Origin: Microplitis mediator
Taxonomy: Eukaryota > Arthropoda > Insecta > Hymenoptera > Braconidae
Length of the DNA: 64,000 nucleotides
Assembly (NCBI RefSeq): GCF_029852145.1
Contig: NC_079974.1
Span: 17,214,082 to 17,278,081, forward strand
Direction of reading: 5' to 3'
Every line of letters starts with the position of its first letter. Within the stretch, counting starts at the first letter, position 1. Of the stretch, positions 1 to 11,300 are shown one piece after another. Below the pieces are notes generated by a model. It saw nothing but the letters and a program-made list of their open reading frames with translations. It ran no database searches and was not told where the DNA came from. A program made the translations under genes and the position numbers.

Positions 1-462
1 GAAGATCCCACCCCTCTTTTCTTGATCCTCCTTGGCTACCCAGCCCTACTACCTCTTCATTTCACCCAACGCTTCCTACATCTCTGTTCCTCTGCAGTCC
101 ACACTCTGGTTACTATGCTGCCGAGCATAACATTGTCAAGGGGAGTTTGAGGAAATGTAATTTGCAACTCGCCTCTGATATAACTGTTTTCAGGCTCTCC
201 CTCGCTTATGTATATATTAATGAAAATATCAAAGATCTTATCAGCAGATACGCTTAATAGCTAGTGTATGATAGTTCACCAGCTTACAGACTTAGTTCCT
301 AGACCCTTTCAACGCTTTGCTACACATAATTTAATTATATATATATTTTAGATGCATAGACTTAGACTCAAACTAACACCAAGATCAGGACAGTAAAAAT
401 AGTAATACTTTAAATTCTAAAATAAAAATTTTATTACATAAAGATTAAGTCATATTTAGAGT
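1..462. other. Upstream non-coding segment, GC-richer at the edge
   Basis: The first 180 bases or so are visibly less AT-rich than their surroundings. Both strands stay open in one register from about 57 to 260: the minus strand ends at a TGA read at 59-57, and the plus strand ends at a TAA near 254. No domain is recognisable in either translation and no splice signal decides between them. It may be the edge of an exon or a decayed transposon. I assign no function. Confidence 0.25.
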
Positions 463-2091
463 AGAAGTACCATTTGTGGCCACTGCTCCGTTTTTGGACA
501 TTTAATACTTTGTTTTAATCAATGAAAAGGTATGAAATAAAATTTCCACTTTCAGGGGGACCACTAGTGTAAATTTTGAAAAATCAATTCATTTTTTTTT
601 TCTCATATTTCGATAGTCTATACCTTCAAAAATAACATACTAAACGGAAAAAAGAGCAGTTAAAAAATTGCTCATATCTGAGTATTTATTACAGTTTCTA
701 TAGTAGTAAAGCGCTGCGACTTTGAAACTGTAAAAGTTACATTTTTTATCCAGGAATAACAAATATTACAATTTCAAACTTCGATATTGTCCAATTAAAC
801 TGTAAAATTTGCTGCTTAAAATTGTATTCATTTTATTACAATAACAAATTTCTAAAATTACAGTTTAAGCTTTAATGTTTAAAGATTTTTGCCCCAAAGG
901 CCTTGTTCAGTATAGAAACTGTAATTTTTCGACTGGAAATGAAAAAATAGTCATCTAAACTAATATTTCTAGTTTCTTGAACTATATCATAGTGCCCGAA
1001 ACTATTTGAAAGTAGTAGTTTTAACGAAACATTTGTTTTGTTGTGGTAACTATTTAATATTAGTTCTCAGGACTTATACTTCAGCAGAATCACAAATGTT
1101 TCAGCAATTGTACGATTATAATTTCATTAATTTAGCATCATTTAAGTTGTCGACGAATATAATTAAGGATTTTTCTTCATTATTTTTTTGTAGTAAGATA
1201 TCATTTTTTACTTAGTTACGTTCGCTGTTGTCATTGTTCATTGAACTATAACACAGTTAAAACAACTATGATATCATCGTACATTTTACAACTATACATT
1301 AGCTATCTGAACTGAGGGTAATAGTGGAGGCTTCATTAAACTATGTTTTTCATAGTTCAGAAAACCAGTTTATTGATATCTCGAATAGTTTTTTTGAGTT
1401 ATAGCCGCTTGTCTATTCTCGAAAATACATTTTTCAAACTTGCTGCATCTATAACTTGAAGACAAATCATCCGATCGATTTGATTTGAATTGCAGTTTCT
1501 TTTGTATATGTTTCTACGTACCATGAACCTCCAGTTTTCCGATCGAATCAAAAATAATTTGGTAATTTTGGCAGGCCAAAAAACATCAAATTTTCGCGCA
1601 AAATTTGTAATTTTTTTTAAAAGCTCCGCCATTTTGTTAAATTAAAATTTTTTCTTAGCCCGAGGATCATGGTACGGGAAATACCTTCTAGTTTAATGAA
1701 CTTTTTGGTTTTTTCGATTTCATGGACTGTGAAGGTCGCTATGACTGCAGCAGTGGGGACATTTTTTTTTTTTGAGCGTTAGGAGATTGTGAATAGCTCG
1801 CTGAATTTTGAATGTTTTGGTCCAAAAATCTCATCTTGTATTCATTATATGTATATCCATAAATATATCCTTTCAACATTAAAACATTCTATGCAGTAGT
1901 TTTCTTTAAAAAAATTCCCAAAAATCATCGTTTTTTCAGGCAGTCACACTAGTGGTTCCCCTTAATAGTCTAATAAAAGTATCTTTGAACACATTTTAAA
2001 AATAGATTAATTCAGTGCGTGTTTTCCAAATTATTTCATTAAAATTTTTAGTGTCCAAAACTGGCACTAAGTGACCAAAAACGGTACCTCT
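463..2091. mobile_element. Foldback DNA element carrying a second nested foldback element
   Basis: The outer ends are imperfect inverted repeats of about 48 bp. The left starts AGAAGTACCATTTGTGGCC at 463, and the right ends with the complement, GGTACCTCT, at 2091. Inside lies a second inverted pair: AGGGGGACCACTAGTGT at 554 and ACACTAGTGGTTCCCCTT ending at 1963. There is no transposase-like reading frame, so both are non-autonomous. No clean target duplication was found for either. Confidence 0.6.
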
Positions 2092-3110
2092 GCCCTATTT
2101 ATTATTTGTTAAAAAAATTCTAATCCTCTTAAATCCATCAACTCCCATCATTTGTAGTTCAATGATTTTCTCATCATATATACTTTTTTTTCCCACGTCA
2201 TTTTGCTCCTAAATCAACAAACTTGTGCACCCCTTGATTCGAGTATACCCAGGCAATCGAAACATTTTATTTCCCCTATAGACATTCACAACCAAACTAC
2301 ACTATTTTCATTTTACTACTCACTGTTCACTGTGCCATTGGAATATTGAGTATTCTGTACAGTATACAGTTCTGTACTGTATACCGTAACATACAATAAC
2401 GCACGCTCTTCGCGTATCTTGTATTATTATATATATGTATATATATACTCATATCTATATGTGGTAGTTGTAGTCAAGCCATTATTAGTATCGATCGGTT
2501 TAAAATACATGGACATGTCCATCTCTTAACGTATTGTGACCAGAGAATAAAAAAATATAAATATTTTATACTAATATCGTAAATATAGAACATTTATCAA
2601 TAAATAAATATTTATTTAGATGTAAATAAATAAATGATTCATTTTTATAGATATGCAGATATATATTTACTCGTGTACTTTGTCCAGAGATAAAATACTC
2701 TGGCAATCACGTTAATAAAAAGTTTTTCTCTTTCTGATACTGGTGTATAACAAATGCGTATTTTAGAGCGAGGGTGGATGAAATAAATACAAAAACGTTC
2801 TTGGCTACACTAGATGCAGAATCGGCTCGTAAACTTGCCTGGAGAGTCAATGGCTTTGCCAGAGTATAGACGCCGTATAACAAATTCGCCTGGAAAAGTC
2901 AGCACCCTCAGAATGTTTTTTTTTTCTTTACTCTTTATTTATTTTCTCTTTTCTATTTTCCTACTATTTGTTCCTTCCTCCCTGATATGAACTAAAGATT
3001 TCATTCACTTTCCACGAGCTGTGCGTTGAAGAATGGAATGAATAAAAAGTAAATCTTTTGCTTGAGACATGTTAGTTTATCAAGAGGATGATAATAGATT
3101 TAATTCTGTA
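2092..3110. other. AT-rich non-coding stretch
   Basis: No open frame, RNA gene or paired repeat that I can support. It holds short TA-rich microsatellite-like runs around 2420-2460 and 2570-2660. It lies upstream of the first recognised Src64B exon and could be intergenic or a 5' intron. Confidence 0.4.
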
Positions 3111-3996
3111 CACGGAAAAAAATTATGGAAACGGTTCCCATAATTCTATTAAATTTTTTCCTATACCAACATAGGAGTTATGACCATAAACTATGGGAGC
3201 AGTTCCTATAATTATGGGAATGCTACCCATAACATTATGGGAATGGTTCCTATAATTATAGAAATGGTTCTTACAATTTATAGGAATTGTTCCTATAATC
3301 TTATGGGAATCGTTCCCATACTATATAGGAATGAAGCCTTTATTTTATAAAAATCATTCCCATAAATTATAGGAACCATTCCCATAATATTATAGGAATG
3401 GTTCCTATAATAGTAGGCGAACTATTCCCATAATATTATGAGAATCATTCCTATAATATATAGGAATGAAGCTTATGTTTTATCAAAATCATTCCCATAA
3501 ATTATCGGAACCATTCCCATAATATTATAGGAATGGTTCCTATGATAGTAGATCATGCTATTGGAATAGTTCCTATACCATTATGGGAATCATTCCTATA
3601 ATCTTATGGGAATGGTTCCCATACTATCATGAAAAAATTAATGTAAAGAAAAGTGTGGTAATCACTTCTACAATACACGAAATATTATTAAATATAAAAA
3701 CAAAAATTCAAACATTGAAAAAAAATTCGTATTTGGAAAAACATTAAAATTTTTAACAAAAATTGTTTTTTTTTTTTTTTAACAAATTTAACGTCGAAGA
3801 AGCTTCATTTGAATCTCTCCAGATCATGAAGAAAATTTCTACACTATTTTGCAAAAAAAAGTTTTTATGATATTATGGGAATAGTTCGCATATATTATGG
3901 GAACCATCCCTATAATAGTATGAGTACAATTCCTATATCATTATGGGAACTATTCCCATAATGCGTAGCAAAAGTTCCCATAATTTTCTTTCCGTG
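3111..3996. mobile_element. CACGGA-type MITE filled with short GGAAT/ATTCC repeats
   Basis: The element is bounded by TA on both sides (3109-3110 and 3997-3998). Its ends are inverted: CACGGAAAAAAATTATGG at 3111 and the complement CCATAATTTTCTTTCCGTG ending at 3996. The interior to about 3640, and again from 3870, is a dense array of degenerate units built from GGAATGGTTCC and TATAAT, in both orientations. TA target duplication is typical of Tc1/mariner-like MITEs. There is no coding capacity. Confidence 0.7.
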
Positions 3997-4979
3997 TATA
4001 TAAAACATTTTAACCTTCAACTTGCTATTTTAGTTTGAGTGGAAAATTATCGATATCAGTAATTTGCATACAAGATCAATCAGATCTCTTTTAGAACAAG
4101 TTTTAAAAAAATCTTAAACGCCAGAAGATTAACATTTTAAAAATAAACGTTTTTTTTTTCTAAGAAAAAATTATTGGATTTTTTTCTTCATCTGCTTCCG
4201 GTGTTGTTGTAAAACAGGAAGACGTAAAAAGACTCGGCGTATACGATGAAGATATATACGGGTTGAAAATAATGAAGAGCCATTGGATGGACAACTACAT
4301 AACACACATTCTCACACACACAATATATGTATATATATATATTGACTATCCTATGTCGTATCTGATGTCCTCGAAGCGTAAATGATGATAATAAAAAAAA
4401 AGGCGATAAAAATAAAGGATTTACATGGAAGAACGCACGTGCCTGCAGTGAGGATGTCGGTTTTTCTTTGTGAGAAACAAATATTTGCTGCTGGACCATC
4501 GATCCAATCCAGTTGCTGACTAAAAAACATGACTGGAGACTCTTCTTTCTATATTTATAAGTTAAAAGGGGAAAAATAAATATATAGGATAAAAAAATAA
4601 ATTATCATATTTTTATTTTTTAATAAATAGATTTTTTAAAATCTCACGAGACATGACTAGTTTCCCTAGTTTAATATACAAGGGGATTGAATGAAATGAA
4701 AGAACGTCAGTATAAAATAAACTGGAATAATAATAACAATAACAATAAATGAGCTGAAAAAACTAAAGTTAAACGCGAGTTATGGCTTTTTTTTCCTCTT
4801 CATTCACTATAATGTCTATTATCTCGTATTTTATTTATGTATACCAATAAATTATATTTTTAAAATAATATTTTTAACATCTTTTATAACTTTAAAATGA
4901 TTATTTATTGTTCATGGTTTAATGAGTTAATGTTTGTTCGTTAGTTAATTTAATTAAAAAAATTTTTTTTTTTTTACAG
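3997..4979. other. Non-coding stretch before the first Src64B exon
   Basis: AT-rich, with no supported gene. It ends in a long T-run followed by ACAG (AG at 4978-4979), a strong splice acceptor, so at least its 3' part is probably a 5'-UTR intron of Src64B. The promoter and any upstream non-coding exon were not located. Confidence 0.45.
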
Positions 4980-5342
4980 AAGAATACGAGGACAATTTCA
5001 AAGCAATGGAAGAGAAAATAAGGCAGCAGTGATACTATAAGAACGTGGATAACGATTTTTTTTCATCAGTAGTTTGTGGAAAAAAAAACTTATCAACCGC
5101 GATGGAGTCTCGTCCACATCACGGTGATAATTCTCAACTGGACAGATAGAACGTGGAAATTGAAATCGATCCAACGGGAAACGTTAAAGGATAAAGGGAG
5201 TTGTAGTTAAGGTTGAAGAAAGGTAGAAGTGGTGGTGCTGGTGATCGACCTGGAGAAGAAGAAAAATAATAATAAGAGCGAGGTGAGACTGAGAGAAGAA
5301 ATAAGTGAACGAGACGAAAGAAGTTGAGATAAGAACAGAAAG
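4980..5342 (+). other. Src64B: Src64B 5' untranslated part of the first recognised exon
   Basis: It follows a strong acceptor (T-run plus ACAG at 4978-4979) and runs into the coding start. It contains two short upstream reading frames. One starts at ATG 5006 and stops after 8 codons; the other starts at ATG 5102 and stops after 15 codons. Such uORFs usually lower translation of the main frame. The exon start is inferred from the acceptor alone. Confidence 0.55.
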
Positions 5343-8300
5343 ATGGGCAAGTGTTGCAGCAAGAGGCAAGAGCCTCAGCCAATTGGTTAGTGATTTAATC
5401 TTACTTTGTTGTTTTCTTCTTTGCTTTTTTCTTTGTAACGACTAGTATTTCAATTTCAATTACATTTGTAATCTAATATTGATTTTATGTATAATTTTAA
5501 TTACAACAAATTCGAGTTTATTTTGAGAGATAATTTTTGATATATTTATTGTTATGATTGTTGTTATTTGAGAATAATTAAGGTACATCTGATCTAATTC
5601 GATAAAAATTATTTATTAGTAATATTTTGCTGGTTCCATGCACCAGCATCATCAGATTAAATCTACGATTTAGGATTTTATATTTTACAATTTTTGCTTA
5701 GTTTTACAAATTAATGTCTTTGGTGGATATAAATATATTAAATTTTAATGATAAGTAGTTAATTATAATTAATAATAATTAAATATCTGAAATGTTTATT
5801 AGGGTGGTTGTTAAAAATTAAATTTGCTCAGGCGCCTCATAAAAAGCTTCACGGAAAAAAATAAACTATATAAATTGAGAACAACAAGGAATATAATGAT
5901 AAAGTGATCAGTAAAAATTATTATTCTAAATAGTAATTTTTTCATTTATTATTAAAACGTGAATAATTACAGGATAAGTATGAAAATTTATTGTTTATGT
6001 AAAAAAAATTACTATTTGAACTTTAAAAATCGTAAGTGATACTTAGAAAATTGACGACACGTATACGTGTTTTATAATATAATTTTATAATATATTATAA
6101 AATTTATTATTTGGATTGTTAAAATTCCCCATATTGACATCCAGGTTCCGAGTTATAATTTCAAACACTAATTTTTAAAGTTTATTTTTTCCGTGTTCTG
6201 TTGAGTGAAAACAAGTGAGGAATTTGGTTTTTTCTTTTTGAATAAAAAGAACACGTGCCTCAGGACGATCAAAGTTCATTTTTCGATACAATCGCGTTTT
6301 TTTAAATATCTCATGAAATATGCAGATTAAAGGAAAAATTATAAGAACAATTTTGTAGGAAATTAAATTCTTGACAAAAAAGGTCATGTTCATTTTTTTA
6401 ATAAAATGTGTATTTACGGAGATATGTTAAAAAAACTTTTTTAGATCTGATGAATTGAGCGTTTTAAGAATTACAAATGTTGAAAATAACATTTTTCTGA
6501 GTATATAAAAACTATAACAAGCATTAATATGTTACAAGTTACGAAGTTGTTTATATTTAAAAAAAAAAGTTATTTTTGACATTCGTGATCCTTTAAATGC
6601 TCGATTGATAAGATCTAAAAAAGTTTTTTTAAAATATCTTCGTAAATACACATTTTATAAGAAAAATAAGTATCACCTTTTTTGTCAAGAATTTAATTTC
6701 CTACAACATTGTTATTATAATTATTCCTTTAATCTGCATATTTCATGAGATATTTAAAGAAAACGCGATTGTATCGAAAAATGAACTCTGATCGCCCTGA
6801 GGCACGTGTTCTTGTCATCAAAAAAAAAAAAAACTAATTCCCCACGCATTTTTTAACTAAAAAGAAGCTTTTTATAAAACATCTGAGAAAATTTCATTTT
6901 TAACGACCACCCTATTATATATATAACATTTAAATTATTTTAAATTTCAACAGATTACAATTTTTTTTAAAAAAAAGATGTTCAATTTATATAAAAAATT
7001 TATGAAAAAAATAATTTTCCTTTCGATTCAAAAATTGTAAGTAAAATATTTATAATTGACAACTTATTAAAATTAAATGTTTTTATATAAACTAAGAAAA
7101 ATTGTAAAAATATAAATTAGCAAATTAGGTAAGAGACCCAGTACCCAATCACTCATAAATTTATATATCTATATTTACTAAATTTTACTAAATATATCTA
7201 TACAAATACATGAGTACTAGTTCCCTGATCGGTAGGTCTTTTACCTTAATGTAGATTTGGTCTGTTTCCAATAATGAGTATGAATGTACCAAACATGAGA
7301 CATTTTATGAATTTTAAATAAATAAATAAGTGAATTAAAATAATGAAATTTAAAAAAATGCGCGTACGGATTTTTCATTGATCTAAGTACGCATTTTTAA
7401 ATTTTTACTCTACTCAAATTTTATTTATTGATTCTAAAATTTAAAAAATTCCCTCTTGTCAGTTAAATTCATACTCATTAGTCATTAGTAATAAATAATT
7501 TTCATCACATTAGATTAGATATTATTTATTTATTTATTTTCAATCGTAAGGTTTGACCTCTTTCGATCACATACAAAATAATTAATACATGTAGTGAAAA
7601 AGCTTAAATTTATAATTTGTAATTTATAGTTTATAACTCATAACCCATAACCCAGACTCAACTCAAATCAGTCTAACAGATTTTTAACAGTTCCATACTC
7701 ATAATTATTATTATCTATAGTTCATTCGATTCTTCCAAATCGATTAAATAATTAAAGCATCTTTGACGAAATAAATCTAGTGATTCTAATGACGTAATTT
7801 CAAATGGAAGTGAGTTCCAAAAAGTACAACCTACTACAATAAAAGACTTTTTGATAGCAAGTTGTATGTGCAAAAGGGACCTGAAGTGTATCAGTTCGCA
7901 ATGGATTATGATATGTCTTAATCATTCTTAAATTATAAGTACCGATAAAAAAAAATATAAATGTCTTAACAAACATATATATTTTGAAACTATAAATAAA
8001 TAAATTATTATTATTATTATTATTATTATTGGTTTTTTTTTTTAGTGTATAAGAAAACTGAAGCTGCGTTAACTTCGAAGCATAGTAATGGAGGTTCTTT
8101 GGATAGATACACAGCAGATCCTAATCAAAGAGGAGTTCAAGCTCGCGCTGATATTATCCGGCCTAGGCAGACACCTTGTAAGACACAGATTCCACATCAA
8201 CCTCGTAAAACAAGCTCGCCTGTCGTTTTACCTGCATGTGTGTATTTTATGTTTATGTTTTTTTTTTTTAATTTTATTTTATTATTTATTTTCATTTAAT

Positions 8301-11300
8301 TACTAATTCATTTATGCCTTATTTAGTAATAACGACAAACTTATTAACTAATTTATAAATTTATTCACATTTAATATTTTTTAACAGCCGATTTTTAACG
8401 CTATTATTATAATTTAATTTATTAGTGTCATGTTAGTAGTTACTTTCTTTTTAGATTATCATCAGCTGAGTACGGTAACGAGTATTTTCATTTTTAATAA
8501 GTAGAGTGTTTTTTTTTTTTGTGGATTTATAAAATATTTAATCATGACTCTTTTAATATTTTTCGAGTAGTTTACCCTTGAAATTTAATTTATCAGTAAT
8601 TAATTTTTTATTAACGAAGCTCCATAATTTTTTTTTTAATAAAAAAATAAAATGATAAAGTAAAAATAGATGTGATGTAAAAAAAATCATTACGTTTTAA
8701 TGCTACGCAAATAGAGGAAATTCTAGTTCCCTTTGACCTTAATAGAGATAAGTCTGATGTAATTAAAGTTCTAATATAAGAAAATCGATTACTTTAATTA
8801 AAATTATCGCTATGAAAAATTTTAGTTTTATTTCAAACATAAAAACAGTTTTTTTTCTTCTACAAAAAAATTAAATCAAGTCACGTTAAATATTTTTTAG
8901 AGAAAAAATAATAAAATTCTCCAAGTGAAAATGTTTGTTTCTTGTTACACAACTTTTTGAACTTAATTGCCAGAAGTAGAGTAAAAAATTTTAATATTTT
9001 TTCTTTTTTTTTTTCGTTTGTTTTCGAGTAGCTCATTCACAGAGAACGAATAAAATAGTGGTAGCACTTTATAACTACACTGCAAGAGAGAGTACAGACG
9101 TGAGTTTTGTGAAAGGCGATCAGATGGAAGTTCTAGACGACTCTGAACCCGACTGGTGGCGAGTATTACATTTGAGAACCCTTCAAGAGGGACTTATACC
9201 TTGGAACTTTGTAGCAGTTGAACGTTCAGTCGAGAGTGAAGAGTAAGTTCAGCTTTTTTCATCCACTCTCGTTTTTATATCGACTTTAAGACTTTTTTCT
9301 TTTAAGTGTACTAAGTATTGTTGATATTGCAGCTGGTTTTTCGAGAATGTGTCGAGAAAAGAGGCTGGTAAATTACTCTTGGTGGATGAAAATCCAAGGG
9401 GAACCTTTTTGGTAAGACCGAGTGAACATAATCCACGCGGATACAGTCTCAGTGTTAAAGACTGGGAAGAAGGACGGGGTCATCATGTCAAACATTACAA
9501 GATTAAACCTCTGGACAATGGTGGCTTCTTTATTGCCACCAATCAAACCTTCCCAACACTACCGGCTCTTGTTATGGCCTACAGCAGTAAGTATTTCATT
9601 TAAATATTTTTTATTTGTAATTAATAATCATTTTTTTAATTATTTAATACTGATGATAAGATTTTCATGTTCTGTTTTGCAATTGAAATTTTTAAAACGA
9701 CTTTATATAAAATAAAATAATAATTTTTTTTTTTGTGGGACGTGTTAGTTACACAGGTAATCTTATTCGATCACAAATTAAGTTGATAATCCTCATCGGG
9801 TCACACATGTTCTTTTACCCTTATTTTCAAGTATTTGTCACTAACTTAATTGATTAAATAAGATTTATAAAACATTTGTATTCTATCTCATTACCTATGT
9901 AGAATAAAGTATCTCGTGTAAGCAAACGAAAAAAAAAAAAAAAACAAGAACAAGTCCAATGCTATCAACAAAAAGATTACGGAATCAGCATAAAATCAAT
10001 TACTTAGAATAAATATAACACGTACTAGGCTCAAAAATTTTTCAAACTGCTTGAAAAATCGTGAAAAATTAATAATTTATGAACCAGCAATAAAATTCAT
10101 GGCTGAAGTCACTAGTATTGATAATTTTTCATCCACTATTTTTGATCGCAGCAGCTGAAAAAAGCTGATTCAGGTTTTAATTTAATTGATTAGATTTTAA
10201 GATAAATATTTTAATTCTTGTATCCATTACACGTTTGGATTTGAAACCTACTGCACGTTGAAATTACCCGGTTTTAAAAACTAGTTTCAGGAAATTAAGT
10301 ATCGTTTTTATTAAATCATACAGAGATGTGATGGTACTCAACAAATATATAATAATAATTTACAAGCAACCTGCAGTCACTACGTAACTGCCCAAATATC
10401 ACCACTAAATTTATAAAATACGCAGAAAAAAAAGGTTTTCTTGTCGCAAAAAATTTTAATTTGCACTAAGAAATTGTATGCATTATCAATTAAATACAAA
10501 AATTGTCTTGGAGCCAGAAAAGATTTTTTTGGTCAAGAAATAATTCCCTGCACCAAGTAATTTTTTTCTAGTTCTAAATAAATTTTTGTTTTCAATTCAC
10601 AATGCAAAAAATTTCTTGGGGTAAGTAAAAATTTTCTATGCACACTTTTTTGGCATTGAGAAGCTTCCTAAAACCAAAAGGGAGTATAAAAATCTGTCAT
10701 TTTGGAATAAGTAACGCGATATAAATAATATATTTATATATTCAGTGACATTCAGTCATATTTAGTGACAGAATAATAAAAGTATTAATTTATTTAAAGA
10801 ACATAAATACGATCGTCTTTTTTCCCGCGTAATTTAAATGTAATTCGATTGATGTAGATAAATCTATTTATCTCAATACCTGGAAATTAAAAAGAGTTTA
10901 AACTATGAAAAAGCACAAATTCAAGTCAAGAACTATCTAATGATACCAATTTCAATAACATTAACTAATTCTATCATATAGATATGGCGGGAACAAAATT
11001 TTCCTTATTTTCTTAATAATTTATAAAAAATAAAATAATTGATATTTTTGGAGACATTGATTTTAAAATTACACAGCTTAGATCTCATATAATTTATAAT
11101 GTGTAAATAAAATTACAGAAAATGCACTTGGCCTATGTCACGTACTGTCGAAACCGTGTCCAAAACCACAGCCCGACATGTGGGACCTTGGACCAGAGTT
11201 ACGTGACAAATGGGAGATAAATCGTAGCGAGATACAGCTGATACGTAAGCTGGGACATGGTAATTTCGGTGAGGTTTATTATGGCAAGTGGCGCAACAAG

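Larger units (their letters stand above)
5386..8045 (+). other. Src64B intron 1 (phase 1)
   Basis: Intron with donor GTTAGT and acceptor TTTTTTTTTAG. It contains a hAT-like foldback element (5800-6914) with another MITE inside it, a small palindromic MITE (7128-7245) and a weak inverted pair around 7273-7485. An ATT microsatellite lies just before the acceptor, at about 8008-8030. Confidence 0.8.

Noticed and set aside
1399..1632. 77-codon minus-strand open frame
   Set aside because: Lies inside a nested foldback element, lacks any domain and is not shared with other copies.
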